Positions 1 through 12,235 of a DNA stretch of 64,000 bases are shown piece by piece. Source of the stretch: Pseudomonas sp. BN411 (lineage in GTDB: Bacteria; Pseudomonadota; Gammaproteobacteria; Pseudomonadales; Pseudomonadaceae). Each line of letters begins with the position of its first letter. The first letter of the stretch is position 1. Both the position numbers and the translations under genes were made by a program. Below the pieces are notes generated by a model that saw only the letters and a list, made by a program, of their open reading frames with translations, had not been told where the DNA came from and made no database searches. Where the stretch lies: contig NZ_SSOM01000045.1 of the NCBI RefSeq assembly GCF_029871235.1, positions 1 through 64,000 on the forward strand, read 5' to 3'.

Positions 1-2805
<2,805 letters not shown>

Positions 2806-2819
2806 GGCAGTTCCTCCGG

Positions 2820-3197
2820 TCAGGCGTGGTCGGCGAGGAACGCGTCATAGCCGGCCTGGTCCATCAGGCTGGCGACGGCTTCGGGGCTGTTCGGACGGAT
2901 ACGGAAGAACCAGCCACCGTCCATGGGCGCTTCGTTGACCAGCTCGGGGTTGTCGGCCAGTTGCTGGTTCACTTCGATCACTTCGCCGTCCAGCGGCATG
3001 GTGATGTTGCTGGCGGCTTTCACCGACTCCAGCACGGCCACTTCGGCGCCTTGTTCGTAAACACCGGTGTCGGGCAATTGCACGAACACCACATCGCCCA
3101 GCGCTTCCTGGGCGAAGCTGGTAATGCCGACGGTCACTTCGCCGTTAGCTTCGACGCGCAGCCATTCATGCTCGGGAGTAAAACGCAGAGTGGTCAT
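2820..3197 (-). CDS. gcvH: Glycine cleavage system H protein
   Basis: Lipoyl carrier protein of the glycine cleavage system, shuttling the aminomethyl intermediate between the P, T and L proteins. It has 125 residues, a normal length. The lipoylation site is in [11 protein letters not shown] with the acceptor lysine at residue 60, and the family start [13 protein letters not shown] is intact. It is the first gene before gcvP and sits about 60 bp after a good sigma-54 promoter; the activator gene gcsR is upstream on the same strand. The gene set recalls the second glycine cleavage locus of P. aeruginosa (gcvH2-gcvP2, activated by GcsR). The usual followers (glyA, sdaA, gcvT) would lie beyond the left edge. 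Confidence 0.97.
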   Translation of the reverse strand: MTTLRFTPEHEWLRVEANGEVTVGITSFAQEALGDVVFVQLPDTGVYEQGAEVAVLESVKAASNITMPLDGEVIEVNQQLADNPELVNEAPMDGGWFFRIRPNSPEAVASLMDQAGYDAFLADHA

Positions 3198-3256
3198 GGA
3201 GCTTCCTCTTGTTATCAGGTTGGGTCCCGAGCGTTTGGCTCGGCTGATGGAACAAG

Positions 3257-3273
3257 AGCAAGCGCGGTGCCAA
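3257..3273 (-). promoter_or_regulatory. Sigma-54 (-24/-12) promoter of gcvHP
   Basis: Read on the minus strand this is TTGGCACCGCGCTTGCT, which fits the consensus TGGCACR-N4-TTGCW with the GG and GC dinucleotides exactly 10 nt apart. It ends about 60 bp before the gcvH start. The neighbouring regulator has the GAFTGA loop needed to contact sigma-54. Confidence 0.85.
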
Positions 3274-3336
3274 CTCTTTAAAGTCTTTTAATATCAATGA
3301 CTTGAGCGTTTATATGCGCCTGGCCAGACCTTTCCA

Positions 3337-3354
3337 TGGAGCGATATCGCTCCA
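3337..3354. promoter_or_regulatory. Proximal GcsR-type operator palindrome
   Basis: Perfect 18-bp palindrome TGGAGCG-ATAT-CGCTCCA, about 65-80 bp upstream of the sigma-54 promoter. The 7-4-7 architecture matches the TGTAACG-N4-CGTTCCG site I recall for GcsR of P. aeruginosa, with different bases in the arms. Binding is inferred from position and architecture. Confidence 0.65.
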
Positions 3355-3421
3355 CGCCGAAAAGAGTCTTTCAGCTGCTCTGAATGAGGAAAGGCCCGGA
3401 AGCTGGGGCTTTGAAGGACAT

Positions 3422-3439
3422 TGGAGCGAAATCGCTCCA
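3422..3439. promoter_or_regulatory. Distal GcsR-type operator palindrome
   Basis: Second 18-bp palindrome, TGGAGCG-AAAT-CGCTCCA, with arms identical to the proximal site and only the spacer changed. Its start is 85 bp from that of the first. A degenerate third candidate with the same 7-4-7 layout follows at 3441-3458 (TGGAATG-GAAT-CGAACCG). Tandem enhancer sites of this kind are usual for TyrR-like sigma-54 activators. Confidence 0.6.
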
Positions 3440-3482
3440 GTGGAATGGAATCGAACCGGTTGCGAAAAGATGCCGGGTGACT

Positions 3483-3580
3483 TGTAGGGGCGAATTCATT
3501 CGCCAAGGGCAGCGCAGCTGCCCCCAACAACCCGAAGGGCAGGACTGCGTCCTGCTTTGTCGAATGAATTCGACCCTACA
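3483..3580. repeat. 98-bp Y-shaped inverted repeat, copy A
   Basis: Outer arms TGTAGGGGCGAATTCATTCG and CGAATGAATTCGACCCTACA enclose two 7-bp hairpins with 3-nt loops (GGGCAGC-gca-GCTGCCC and GCAGGAC-tgc-GTCCTGC), giving a three-way-junction shape. Three more copies of 97-98 bp lie at 13686, 45922 and 61193. This copy begins 23 bp after the gcsR stop codon, so it lies in the 3' region of that transcript. Confidence 0.85.
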
Positions 3581-3603
3581 GGAGAGGTTGCCCCACGCCC
3601 GCC

Positions 3604-5139
3604 CTAGCGGGAAATGCCGTACTTGCGCAGCCGCTGCCCAATGGCGGTGTGGGAGGTATTCAACCTGGCCGCCAACTGTCGAGTGGACGGGTAGGCGGTG
3701 AAGAGTTGCTGCAGCAGGTTTCTCTCGAAGCCCTGTACGGCGTCTTCCAGGCTGGTGACTTCCATGGGGTCGGCCTGGGGAGCGCCGAGCGCCGTGCCGG
3801 CAAGCTCCAGGCCGTCGCAGTCGATCAGGTCACCTTCGCTGATGGCGGCGGCGCGGAAGATCACGTTCTGCAACTGGCGGACGTTGCCCGACCAATGGTT
3901 GCCCAGCAGCAGCGGGTAGGTGGCCGGGGCCAGGTGACACGGAGCGCGCTGGATCTGCGCGCAGGCCTGGTCGAGGAAGTGCTCGGCGAGCAGGAGGATG
4001 TCCTGGCCGCGCTCGCGCAGGGGCGGCACGTCGAGGTTGAGCACGTTGAGGCGATAGAACAGGTCTTCGCGGAAACTGCCTTCGCTGACCATGCGTTCCA
4101 GGTGCCTGTGGGTGGCGCCGAGCACGCGGACATTCACGTGGACTTCCTTGTCGCCGCCGACCCGGCGGAAGCAGCCGTCGCTGAGAAAGCGCAGGAGCTT
4201 GGCCTGCAGGTAGGGCGACATCTCGCCGACTTCGTCGAGGAATACCGTGCCGCCGTCGGCCAGTTCCAGCAGGCCGGGCTTGCCGCCGCGCTGGGCGCCG
4301 GTGAAGGCGCCCGCCGAGTAACCGAAGAGTTCGCTTTCGGCCAGACTCTCCGGCAACGCCGCGCAGTTCAGTGCGAGGAAGGGCGCATCCTTGCGGTCGC
4401 TCAAGGCGTGGCAGGCGCGGGCCACCAGTTCCTTGCCGGTGCCGGTTTCGCCGCGGATCAGCAGGTGCGCGTCCAGCCGGGCGACCTTGTGCAGGCGTGC
4501 CTTGAGCTGCTTCAGGGGCGCCGACTTGCCCAACAGGGTTTCCAGGCCTTCGCCGCTTTCCGGGCGCAGGGAGGCCAGGCGCGAGCCGATGCGGCTGGGC
4601 GGGTAAAGGGTCAGCAGGCTGCCGGCCAGGTCCTGTGCCTCGGCGTCCGCACCGCCCGTGATCGGAGTGGCGTCCAGCAGCAGAGCGAGGCCCTTGAGCG
4701 CCACTTCGCACATGGGCAAGCGGAAGCCCCGCTCGATCAGGGTCTGCGCCAGGCCGGGGTCATCGAACAGGTTCGACAGAGGCTCGCCCGTCGGATCGCG
4801 ACCGTAGAGGCCGACCAGCGAAGGGTTGGCCAGAAGCACGTGGCCGCTGGCGTCCACCGCCAGCACGGGGTCGCTGACGGCGGCGAGGAGGGCGTCGAGC
4901 TGCAGGCGGCGGCGCTGGCCGGGGAGGATGTCCACCACCGTTACCGCCTGCACGCCTTGTACGCCATGCAGGGCTTCGCGCAGTTCGTCCAGCACCTCTG
5001 GACCGAGGCTGGGGGCGTCGATGTAGACGTTCGGCGGAATCATCTCCACCGCTTCCAGGTTGAGGTTGCGACCACCAAGCAAGGCCAGGACTTCCTGGGT
5101 GATGCCGACGCGGTCGATGAAGGTGACGTGTATGCGCAT
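3604..5139 (-). CDS. gcsR: Sigma-54-dependent, TyrR-like activator of glycine cleavage genes
   Basis: Enhancer-binding protein of 511 residues. An ACT-like domain (about 1-70) could bind an amino acid such as glycine; a PAS-like region (about 78-180) follows. The AAA+ domain has Walker A GETGTGKE at 230-237 and the sigma-54 contact loop GAFTGA at 277-282. A C-terminal TyrR/Fis-type helix-turn-helix ends in QRLRKYGI. Its place directly upstream of gcvHP, with a sigma-54 promoter and twin palindromes in between, supports GcsR, which in P. aeruginosa activates glycine cleavage genes in response to glycine. The ACT plus PAS plus AAA+ layout also fits PhhR/TyrR aromatic regulators, but the context favours GcsR. 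Confidence 0.88.
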   Translation of the reverse strand: MRIHVTFIDRVGITQEVLALLGGRNLNLEAVEMIPPNVYIDAPSLGPEVLDELREALHGVQGVQAVTVVDILPGQRRRLQLDALLAAVSDPVLAVDASGHVLLANPSLVGLYGRDPTGEPLSNLFDDPGLAQTLIERGFRLPMCEVALKGLALLLDATPITGGADAEAQDLAGSLLTLYPPSRIGSRLASLRPESGEGLETLLGKSAPLKQLKARLHKVARLDAHLLIRGETGTGKELVARACHALSDRKDAPFLALNCAALPESLAESELFGYSAGAFTGAQRGGKPGLLELADGGTVFLDEVGEMSPYLQAKLLRFLSDGCFRRVGGDKEVHVNVRVLGATHRHLERMVSEGSFREDLFYRLNVLNLDVPPLRERGQDILLLAEHFLDQACAQIQRAPCHLAPATYPLLLGNHWSGNVRQLQNVIFRAAAISEGDLIDCDGLELAGTALGAPQADPMEVTSLEDAVQGFERNLLQQLFTAYPSTRQLAARLNTSHTAIGQRLRKYGISR

Positions 5140-5161
5140 GGGGAACTCGCCTGCTGGCTGG

Positions 5162-6073
5162 TCAGCCCTTGGTCAAACCGCCGGAGCAGGCGGTCAGGTC
5201 TTCGAGGAAGGCACGGAGGATCGGTGGCGCCGCGCCGCGACGGGTGATCACGTCGAAGGGCGATTCCAGCTGGTCCTGGGAGATGGGCAGGTGGCGCATC
5301 TCGCGGGTGCTGACCCACTGCTCGGCGACGTGCGCCGGAAGCAGGCCGATATAGGCACCCGAAATGACCAGGATCGCCAGGGCCTCGATGTTGTCCACAG
5401 TGGCCGCTGCCTTGCTCACGCCGAGCACGTCGAGGTCGTACTGCTGCATGTAGCCGCGTACCGCGATGCGGTTTACGGCAATGGCCTCGTGCAGTGCCTG
5501 CCCGGTCAGGGTGCTGGCGAACAGCGGGTGGTGACGCCCGCAGTACAGGCCCAACGCCTCCTGGTACAGCGGTGAGTAGTCGAGGCCGGGAATTTTCGCG
5601 GGAAAGTGACCGATGGCCAGGTGCAGCCGGTTGTCCAGCACCCGCTCTTCCAGCTCCGCCGGGGTACCGACGTAGACACTGAGGTGAACGTCGTGCCCAC
5701 GGGAAACGAAGCGCTGGGTGGCGCGGGGCAGGGGGGAGGCGCGATCGGTGAGGGTGCTGTCGATGATGCCGAGGTTGAGCTTGCCGCTGATGCGCTGCTT
5801 GAGCACGTCGGCGTCCATGCAGAAGGTCTCCACCGCCGAAAGCAGGCGCTGGGTCGCCTCGTGGATGGCCACGCCCTGCTCGGTCAGGCGGAAGCCGCTG
5901 CGGCCGCGCTGGCAGAGCTTGACCCCGAGGCGGGTCTCCAGGTGGCTCATCTGTTCGCTGATGGTGGACTGACCGGCATTCAGGGCCGCCTGGGCAGCGG
6001 AAAAGCCCCCGCATTTGACGATCGTGGCGAAGACCCGAAGCAGCTTCAGGTCGACATCGTGCAACTGGATCAC
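5162..6073 (-). CDS. LysR-family regulator, divergent from the ureohydrolase operon
   Basis: Cytoplasmic regulator of 303 residues with an N-terminal winged helix-turn-helix (LLRVFATIVKCGGFSAAQAA, then STISEQMSHLETRLG at about 36-50) and a periplasmic-binding-like effector domain from about residue 95. It is transcribed away from the ureohydrolase gene across a 156-bp AT-rich intergenic region, the usual LysR arrangement for controlling the neighbouring operon. A LysR protein (GbuR) plays this role beside guanidinobutyrase in P. aeruginosa. The effector is unknown; a guanidino acid is a reasonable inference. Its stop lies 22 bp upstream of the gcsR start. Confidence 0.88.
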   Translation of the reverse strand: MIQLHDVDLKLLRVFATIVKCGGFSAAQAALNAGQSTISEQMSHLETRLGVKLCQRGRSGFRLTEQGVAIHEATQRLLSAVETFCMDADVLKQRISGKLNLGIIDSTLTDRASPLPRATQRFVSRGHDVHLSVYVGTPAELEERVLDNRLHLAIGHFPAKIPGLDYSPLYQEALGLYCGRHHPLFASTLTGQALHEAIAVNRIAVRGYMQQYDLDVLGVSKAAATVDNIEALAILVISGAYIGLLPAHVAEQWVSTREMRHLPISQDQLESPFDVITRRGAAPPILRAFLEDLTACSGGLTKG

Positions 6074-6229
6074 GTGGGCCTCCCGGTCGGCGATTTACAT
6101 CGCTACTGGCGATATGAGCATCTGATGTTTTGCATTTTTACAAAATAAATCTGCGCACATATTCGCTGCAACGGCGAATTCGAAGCCGGTTCGCCGACCA
6201 CTGAAAACAAAAAAGCGAGGCGTGCGACT

Positions 6230-7201
6230 ATGTCGAAGAATGCTTATGAATCCGGACGGTTGAACCTGCCTTTCGTAGGTCACTGTACGTTTGCAAAGTC
6301 CCCGATCTGCACCGATTGGGATGCCATCAACGCGGACGTCGCCGTCCTCGGCGCGCCCAATGACATGGGCACCCAGTGGCGCTCCGGTGCACGCTTCGGA
6401 CCGCGCAGCATTCGCGAAGCCTCCACGCTGTTTTCCTTCGGCCATTCCGGCGCCTACGACCATGAAGACGACGCCCTTTACCTGACCCAGGACCAGGTGA
6501 CCATGGTGGACGTCGGCGATGCGGACATCGTCCACACCGACATGGCCTCCAGTAACGACAATATCGAATTCGCCGTACGCAAGATCCTCGAATCCGGCGC
6601 CATGCCGGTAGTGCTGGGCGGCGACCACTCGATCCATGCCCCGGTGATCAAGGCTTTTGAGGGTCACGCGCCCATCCATATCGTGCATTTCGATGCTCAC
6701 CTGGACTTCGTCGATGAGCGCCACGGCGTGCGCTACGGCCACGGCAACCCGCTGCGCCGCGCTTCCGAGCTGGACCACATCGTCGGCATGACCCAGATGG
6801 GTATCCGCAACGTGTCTTCCTCCAACCGCGATGACTACGACGCGGCCCGCGCCGCCGGTTCGCAAATCCTGTCGGTGCGCGACGTGCGCCGCCTGGGCAC
6901 CGAAGGTGTCATGGCGATGATCCCGGAAGGCCTGGACTACTACATCACCATCGATATCGACGGTTTCGACCCGTCCATCGCCCCTGGCACCGGCACCCCC
7001 AGCCACGGCGGCTTCCTCTACTACGAAGTGCTGGAAATCATCCAGGCGCTGGCCAAGCGCAGCCAGGGCCGGGTCGTCGGCATGGACCTGGTGGAAGTTG
7101 CACCGGCCTACGACCCCACTGGCGCCACCTCGATCCTCGCGGCGCAACTGCTGATGAACAGCATCGGCTTCATCTTCCACGAACGCGCCCGTAACCGCTG
7201 A
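6230..7201 (+). CDS. Ureohydrolase (agmatinase/guanidinobutyrase family)
   Basis: Manganese-dependent hydrolase of 323 residues that releases urea from a guanidino compound. All metal-ligand motifs are present: GGDHS (His133), DAHLD (Asp155, His157, Asp159) and DIDGFDP (Asp242, Asp244). Arginases, agmatinases, guanidinobutyrases, guanidinopropionases and guanidine hydrolases share this fold, and the substrate cannot be decided from sequence alone. The downstream aldehyde dehydrogenase, permease and alcohol oxidase-type enzyme, plus the divergent LysR gene, suggest catabolism of a guanidino acid such as 4-guanidinobutyrate rather than polyamine synthesis. It is the first gene of the operon; the next starts 20 bp downstream. 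Confidence 0.9.
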   Translation: MSKNAYESGRLNLPFVGHCTFAKSPICTDWDAINADVAVLGAPNDMGTQWRSGARFGPRSIREASTLFSFGHSGAYDHEDDALYLTQDQVTMVDVGDADIVHTDMASSNDNIEFAVRKILESGAMPVVLGGDHSIHAPVIKAFEGHAPIHIVHFDAHLDFVDERHGVRYGHGNPLRRASELDHIVGMTQMGIRNVSSSNRDDYDAARAAGSQILSVRDVRRLGTEGVMAMIPEGLDYYITIDIDGFDPSIAPGTGTPSHGGFLYYEVLEIIQALAKRSQGRVVGMDLVEVAPAYDPTGATSILAAQLLMNSIGFIFHERARNR

Positions 7202-7221
7202 CAGGTCTGGAGGAAAAGAGA

Positions 7222-8724
7222 GTGGACATCAAAGTAAAAGAGTATCTGCAGAAATTCGGTGTATCCGAGGCGACCCAGAGTTTCCTCGGCAAGTCCCAGA
7301 AAATGTTCGTCAACGGTACCTGGCTGGAATCGGCTGATACCGCCGAGGTGATCGAGCCGTCTACCGGCACCGTGCTCACCCGCATTCCCATGGGCACTGC
7401 GCAGGACCTGGACCAGGCGGTGCAAGCTGCCCGCGCGCAGTTCGATGGCGGCGCCTGGAGCCAGCTCAAGCCGCTGGAGCGTGAGCGCCTGCTGCACGGC
7501 CTGGCCGACCTGATCGAGGCCAACGCCGATGAACTGGCGGAAATCGAATCCATCGACATGGGCAAATCGGTTGCTCAGGCACGAGCGGTGGATATCCAGG
7601 GCACCATCGACACCTTCCGCTACTTCGCCGGCTGGGCCAGCAAGATCCACGGGCGCACCGTGGAGCCGTCGCTGCCCGGCAATTACCTGGCCTATACCCG
7701 CAAGGAGCCGGTCGGCGTGGTGGGCGTCATCGTGCCCTGGAATTTCCCGCTGCAGACCATGGCCTGGAAACTCGGCGCCGCCCTGGCGGTGGGCTGCACC
7801 GTGGTAGTGAAGCCGGCCGAGCTGACCTCCCTGTCGGCCCTGCGGTTCGGCGAACTGGTACAGGAAGCCGGCATCCCCGATGGCGTGGTGAACATCGTCA
7901 CCGGGCGCGGCAGCGTGGTCGGTTCGGCCATGTCCAGCCATCCGGGCATCGACAAGCTGAGTTTCACCGGATCGACCCCGGTGGGCTGCTCCGTCGGCAA
8001 GGCGGCCATGGACCAGATGAAGCGCCTGACCCTGGAACTGGGCGGCAAGTCGCCGGTGATCGTCTTCGCCGACGCCGATATCAAGGCGGCGGCCCAGGCA
8101 GTGGCCAACGGCGTGTTCTTCAACTCCGGCCAGGTCTGCGATGCCGGCACCCGTGCCTACGTCCATCGCAGCGTGTACGCCGAGTTCCTGCGTGAGCTGG
8201 CGGACTACACCGCAACACTGAAGATCGCCCCCGGCCTGGACCCGGATTGCTTCATCAGCCCGATGGTGTCGCGCCAGCAACAGCAGCGCGTGCTGGAGTA
8301 CATCGAGACCGGCAAGGCCGAAGGCGCGGAGCTGTATTACGGCGGCGAGCCGGTCGACGGCCCCGGCTTCTACGTCCAGCCGACCGTCTTCGCCAACTGC
8401 CGCAATGACATGCGCGTCGTCCAGGAGGAAATCTTCGGCCCGGTGCTGGTGACCGCGCCCTTCGACGACGAAGAAGAAGCGCTGGCCCTGGCCAACGATT
8501 CGCTCTTCGGCCTGGCCGCGGCGCTCTATTCCAACGACCTCGGGCGGGTCCACAGCCTGATCCCGCGACTGCGTGCGGGCACCGTCTACGTCAATGCCCA
8601 CAGCACTCTCGATCCCTCCATGCCCTTCGGCGGCTACAAGCAGTCGGGCTACGGCAAGGACCTTGGGTCGGAACAGCTGGATTACCTGCTGGAAACCAAG
8701 GCGGTGTGGATCACACTTCCTTAA
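7222..8724 (+). CDS. NAD(P)-dependent aldehyde dehydrogenase
   Basis: Oxidises an aldehyde to its acid; 500 residues, normal for the ALDH superfamily. Visible landmarks are the cofactor-site VPWNFPLQ (171-178), general base Glu272 in LELGGKSP, catalytic Cys306 in GQVCDAGT, and the C-terminal PFGGYKQSG. The start is GTG at 7222 with a GGAGG ribosome binding site 8 bp before it. Its place between the ureohydrolase and the GMC enzyme suggests it takes the aldehyde made by the GMC enzyme, but which step comes first is inference. It resembles betaine aldehyde and aminobutyraldehyde dehydrogenases in general form. Confidence 0.93.
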   Translation: MDIKVKEYLQKFGVSEATQSFLGKSQKMFVNGTWLESADTAEVIEPSTGTVLTRIPMGTAQDLDQAVQAARAQFDGGAWSQLKPLERERLLHGLADLIEANADELAEIESIDMGKSVAQARAVDIQGTIDTFRYFAGWASKIHGRTVEPSLPGNYLAYTRKEPVGVVGVIVPWNFPLQTMAWKLGAALAVGCTVVVKPAELTSLSALRFGELVQEAGIPDGVVNIVTGRGSVVGSAMSSHPGIDKLSFTGSTPVGCSVGKAAMDQMKRLTLELGGKSPVIVFADADIKAAAQAVANGVFFNSGQVCDAGTRAYVHRSVYAEFLRELADYTATLKIAPGLDPDCFISPMVSRQQQQRVLEYIETGKAEGAELYYGGEPVDGPGFYVQPTVFANCRNDMRVVQEEIFGPVLVTAPFDDEEEALALANDSLFGLAAALYSNDLGRVHSLIPRLRAGTVYVNAHSTLDPSMPFGGYKQSGYGKDLGSEQLDYLLETKAVWITLP

Positions 8725-8774
8725 GTGATTTCAGCTGAAGCGTCGGCAGTCCCCGCTGCCGCCGCACGATCGAT

Positions 8775-8821
8775 CCGCACCCGCCTTGCAAGGCAGTTCC
8801 TTACGGGCTGCCTGGGTGCGG
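8775..8821 (+). other. Bulged stem-loop between dehydrogenase and permease genes
   Basis: The arm CTGCCTGGGTGCGG (8808-8821) pairs with CCGCACCC (8775-8782) and AGGCAG (8791-8796), leaving an 8-nt bulge that itself contains part of GCCTTGCAAGGC. No T-run follows, so it is more likely an mRNA processing or stability element than a terminator. It lies in the 138-bp gap inside the operon. Confidence 0.5.
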
Positions 8822-8862
8822 AGCCTGGTGATACTCCATACGAAAATAAGAGCGGAGATACC

Positions 8863-10368
8863 ATGAAATCAGCATCACAAAGTCTGTCCGCGACCGAGGG
8901 ACAACGCGGACTGGAAATCGAAGGACACTCCATCGATTTCATCCAGGAGAACGAGAGAACCGACAAGCTGTCCGCCCAGGGCCCCTTCTGGTTCGTAGGC
9001 AACTTCACCTTCTTCACCATGACCATCGGTTTCGTGGGCCCGAGCGTCGGCTTGAGCGCGTTCTGGACCATGATCGCCGGCACCCTGGGCATCATGTTCG
9101 GCACCCTGTTCATGGCATTCCACGGCTCGCAAGGGCCGCATCTCGGCCTGCCGCAGATGATCCAGTCCCGCGCCCAGTTCGGCTATCGCGGTGTGGTGCT
9201 GGTGCTACTGGCGACGCTGTTCGTCTTCGCCGGCTTCAACATCGTCAACCTGGTGTTGATGATGCAAGGGCTGGAGCACCTGTTTCACTGGGACCCCATG
9301 ACCGTCGCCCTGGTCGTCTCGGTGCCCGCCACCGCCCTGGCCATCCTCGGCCATGACTGGATGCACAAGACCTTCAAGTGGTCGCTGTTCCTCTCGCTGC
9401 CCCTGTATGGGCTGGTGACGATGGCGGTACTGTTGGGATGGGTCCCGTCCGCACCGCTGCCGGCTGAGGGGGCTGAAACGGTCAAACTCGGCTTCACCCT
9501 GACCGGTTTCGTCGCCCAGTTCGCCGCAGCCGCCAGCTACAACATCGCCTACGCCCCCTACGTCTCGGACTACTCCCGTTACCTGCCGAAGAACACCTCG
9601 AGCGGCAAGCTGATCGCGGCGGTATTCATCGGGGCCTCGCTCTCGGGCGCCTGGATGATCTCGGTCGGCGGCTGGTTGGCTGAACACCTGCGTACTGCTG
9701 ATGTGCTCGTCGCGCTCAACAGCGTCGGCGCCAGCTTCGCTCCGGAGTTGGGGACGGCGGTGGTGGCGGTCACCATCCTGGCCTTCCTGCCGGTGATCGC
9801 GATGAATATCTACAGCGCCAAGCTGACCACCATCACCGGCGTGGATTCGTTCAGGAAGATCAAGCCCACGGCCCGCGTACGCATCCTGGCGATCATCTTC
9901 GTGGTGCTGCTGCAACTGGGCGTGGCCATCAGCATCAATGCCTCCGGTTCTGGCCTGTCGATGCTCAACATGTACCTGGTGGTGATGCTGTACTTCCTGG
10001 TGCCCTGGACCGCCGTCAACCTCACCGACTACTTCTTCGTGCGCAAGGGCCGCTATGCCATCCCGCACTTCTTCCTGCCGCACGACAACATCTACGGCCG
10101 CTGGGGCAGCCGCGGGCTCATCGCCTACCTGATCGGCTTCGTGGTGATGATCCCGTTCTTCACCATCTTCAGCGGTCCCGATGAGGTCTACGTCGGCCCG
10201 CTGGCCCGGATGATCGGCAGCGTGGACATGGCGTGGCTGGTCGGCCTGATCGTTTCCGGTGTCGCCTACTACCTGCTGTGCCTGTCGCTCGACCTGAAGA
10301 AGGAGGAAACCCTCATTCGCCAGATCGAAAAAGAGGCCCCTCAATTCACGACGGGTAAAGCCTGGTAA
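8863..10368 (+). CDS. NCS1-family permease (nucleobase/cation symporter type)
   Basis: Inner-membrane transporter of 501 residues with about twelve hydrophobic segments. The N-terminal region [20 protein letters not shown] and the early glycine-rich membrane segments are typical of the NCS1 cytosine/purine/allantoin/hydantoin permeases. The ATG at 8863 (product starting [16 protein letters not shown]) is preferred over an upstream in-frame start because it follows a GGAG-type ribosome binding site and leaves the 138-bp structured gap. Inside an operon with a ureohydrolase it probably imports the substrate. NCS1 proteins take up nitrogen-rich small molecules, so a guanidino compound is plausible but unproven. 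Confidence 0.88.
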   Translation: MKSASQSLSATEGQRGLEIEGHSIDFIQENERTDKLSAQGPFWFVGNFTFFTMTIGFVGPSVGLSAFWTMIAGTLGIMFGTLFMAFHGSQGPHLGLPQMIQSRAQFGYRGVVLVLLATLFVFAGFNIVNLVLMMQGLEHLFHWDPMTVALVVSVPATALAILGHDWMHKTFKWSLFLSLPLYGLVTMAVLLGWVPSAPLPAEGAETVKLGFTLTGFVAQFAAAASYNIAYAPYVSDYSRYLPKNTSSGKLIAAVFIGASLSGAWMISVGGWLAEHLRTADVLVALNSVGASFAPELGTAVVAVTILAFLPVIAMNIYSAKLTTITGVDSFRKIKPTARVRILAIIFVVLLQLGVAISINASGSGLSMLNMYLVVMLYFLVPWTAVNLTDYFFVRKGRYAIPHFFLPHDNIYGRWGSRGLIAYLIGFVVMIPFFTIFSGPDEVYVGPLARMIGSVDMAWLVGLIVSGVAYYLLCLSLDLKKEETLIRQIEKEAPQFTTGKAW

Positions 10369-10400
10369 CAGCCCCGTCCCGTTTCATTGCGAGAAAGATC

Positions 10401-12086
10401 ATGGCTAACAGATACGACTACATCATCATTGGTGCGGGTTCGGCTGGCTGCGTCCTGGCCAACCGCCTGACTGAAGACGCCGGCACCTCCGTGCTGGTTC
10501 TGGAATTCGGCGGCAGCGACCGCAGTGTGCTGATCCAGATGCCCAGCGCCTTTTCCATCCCGATGAACACCAAGAAGTACAACTGGCGCTACGAGACGGT
10601 GGCCGAGCCGCACCTGGATGGCCGCCGCCTGCACTGCCCGCGCGGCAAGGTGCTGGGTGGTTCGTCCTCCATCAACGGCCTGGTCTACATCCGTGGCCAC
10701 GCCTACGACTTCGACGAGTGGGAAAACCTCGGGGCGAAGAACTGGAGCTACCGGAACTGCCTGCCGTACTTCAAGCGCGCGGAGACCTACAAGTTCGGTG
10801 GTGACGACTATCGCGGCGCCAGCGGCCCGCTTTCCACCAACAACGGCAACAGCATGCAGAACCCGCTCTACGGCGCCTGGGTGGAGGCCGGTGCCGAGGC
10901 TGGCTACATCAAGACCGACGACTGCAACGGCTACATGCAGGAAGGCTTCGGCGCCATGCACATGACGGTCAAGGATGGCGTGCGCTGGTCCACCGCCAAC
11001 GCCTACCTGCGTCCGGCGATGGAGCGCCCCAACCTGACCGTGGTCACCCACGCCATGACCCGTCGCATCATCCTCGACGGCAAGCGCGCTGTGGGCGTGG
11101 AATACGACCAGGGCGGCCAGACCCATGTCGTGCAATGCAACCGCGAGGTGCTGGTGTCCTCCGGTCCCATCGGCTCGCCGCACCTGCTGCAGCGTTCCGG
11201 CATCGGCCCGGCGGCAGTCCTGAAGAAGGCCGGCATCGAGGTCCGTCACGACCTGCCGGGTGTGGGCGAAAACCTCCAGGATCACTCGGAGATCTACATC
11301 CAGTACGCCTGCAAGGAGCCCGTCACCCTCAACGGCAAGATGAGCCTGTGGGGCAAGGCGTTGATCGGTTTGCGCTGGCTGCTGTTCAAGGATGGCCTGG
11401 GCGCCAGCAACCACTTCGAGGCGGGCGGTTTCATTCGTTCCGAGAAGGGGCTGCGCTGGCCGGACATCCAGTTCCACTTCCTGCCGGCGGCGATGCGCTA
11501 CGACGGTGACAAGCCGTTCAAGGGCCATGGCTTCATGATCCTCACCGGGCCCAACAAACCGAAGAGCCGTGGCCACGTCCGCGCACTGTCGGCTGATCCG
11601 TACCAACACCCGGAGATCCGTTTCAACTACCTGGAGAGCGAAGAGGACCGCGAGGGCTTCCGTCGCTGCGTGCGCCTGACCCGCGAGATCATCGGCCAGC
11701 CGGCCATGGACCGTTTCCGTGGCGAGGAACTGGCGCCCGGTCCCCACGTGCAGACCGATGAGGAAATCGACGCCTTCGTGCGCGCCAACATGGAAAGCAC
11801 CATGCACCCTTGCGGCTCCTGCCGTATGGGCGAGGACGACATGGCTGTGGTGGATTCCGAGCTGCGCGTGCGGGGCATCCAGGGCTTGCGGGTGATCGAT
11901 TCGTCGGTCTTCCCCACCGAGCCCAATGGCAACCTCAACGCGCCCACCATCATGCTCGCCGAACGCGCCTCGGACCTGGTGCGCGGCCGCAGGACCCTGG
12001 CACCCGAGGAGATGCCCGTAGGCTTGGCGGCTAACTGGGAAACCGCGCAGCGCACCCACGCACCTGTGCGCCAGGTAGGTATTTGA
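10401..12086 (+). CDS. GMC-family FAD alcohol dehydrogenase (choline dehydrogenase-like)
   Basis: Flavoprotein of 561 residues that oxidises an alcohol to an aldehyde. The N-terminal dinucleotide-binding motif is [18 protein letters not shown] (residues 4-21). The first GMC signature lies around residues 80-100 ([18 protein letters not shown]) and the C-terminal active site shows [10 protein letters not shown] plus [11 protein letters not shown], giving the His/Asn catalytic pair seen in BetA. It resembles choline dehydrogenase, but no betI, betB-betA pair or choline transporter is beside it, so the substrate is probably another amino or guanidino alcohol. It is the last gene of the operon, starting 32 bp after the permease; a strong GC hairpin follows at 12156. 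Confidence 0.88.
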   Translation: MANRYDYIIIGAGSAGCVLANRLTEDAGTSVLVLEFGGSDRSVLIQMPSAFSIPMNTKKYNWRYETVAEPHLDGRRLHCPRGKVLGGSSSINGLVYIRGHAYDFDEWENLGAKNWSYRNCLPYFKRAETYKFGGDDYRGASGPLSTNNGNSMQNPLYGAWVEAGAEAGYIKTDDCNGYMQEGFGAMHMTVKDGVRWSTANAYLRPAMERPNLTVVTHAMTRRIILDGKRAVGVEYDQGGQTHVVQCNREVLVSSGPIGSPHLLQRSGIGPAAVLKKAGIEVRHDLPGVGENLQDHSEIYIQYACKEPVTLNGKMSLWGKALIGLRWLLFKDGLGASNHFEAGGFIRSEKGLRWPDIQFHFLPAAMRYDGDKPFKGHGFMILTGPNKPKSRGHVRALSADPYQHPEIRFNYLESEEDREGFRRCVRLTREIIGQPAMDRFRGEELAPGPHVQTDEEIDAFVRANMESTMHPCGSCRMGEDDMAVVDSELRVRGIQGLRVIDSSVFPTEPNGNLNAPTIMLAERASDLVRGRRTLAPEEMPVGLAANWETAQRTHAPVRQVGI

Positions 12087-12155
12087 GGCGTAGGGCGAAA
12101 GCTGCTCTGCTCATCCCAGAACCTCTGTGCCTGTTGATGCAGCCCTCTCCCCCAG

Positions 12156-12181
12156 CCCCTCTCCCGCAGGCGGGAGAGGGG
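12156..12181. terminator. GC-rich hairpin after the GMC gene
   Basis: CCCCTCTCCCG, a 4-nt loop, then CGGGAGAGGGG: a perfect 11-bp stem about 70 bp after the operon's last stop. No T-run follows, so it may be a dispersed palindrome rather than a true intrinsic terminator. Confidence 0.5.
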
Positions 12182-12235
12182 TGACTCGCGCCGGATGTAA
12201 CAAAGCAGTCCTGATGCATATTTATCGCCTGAAGG

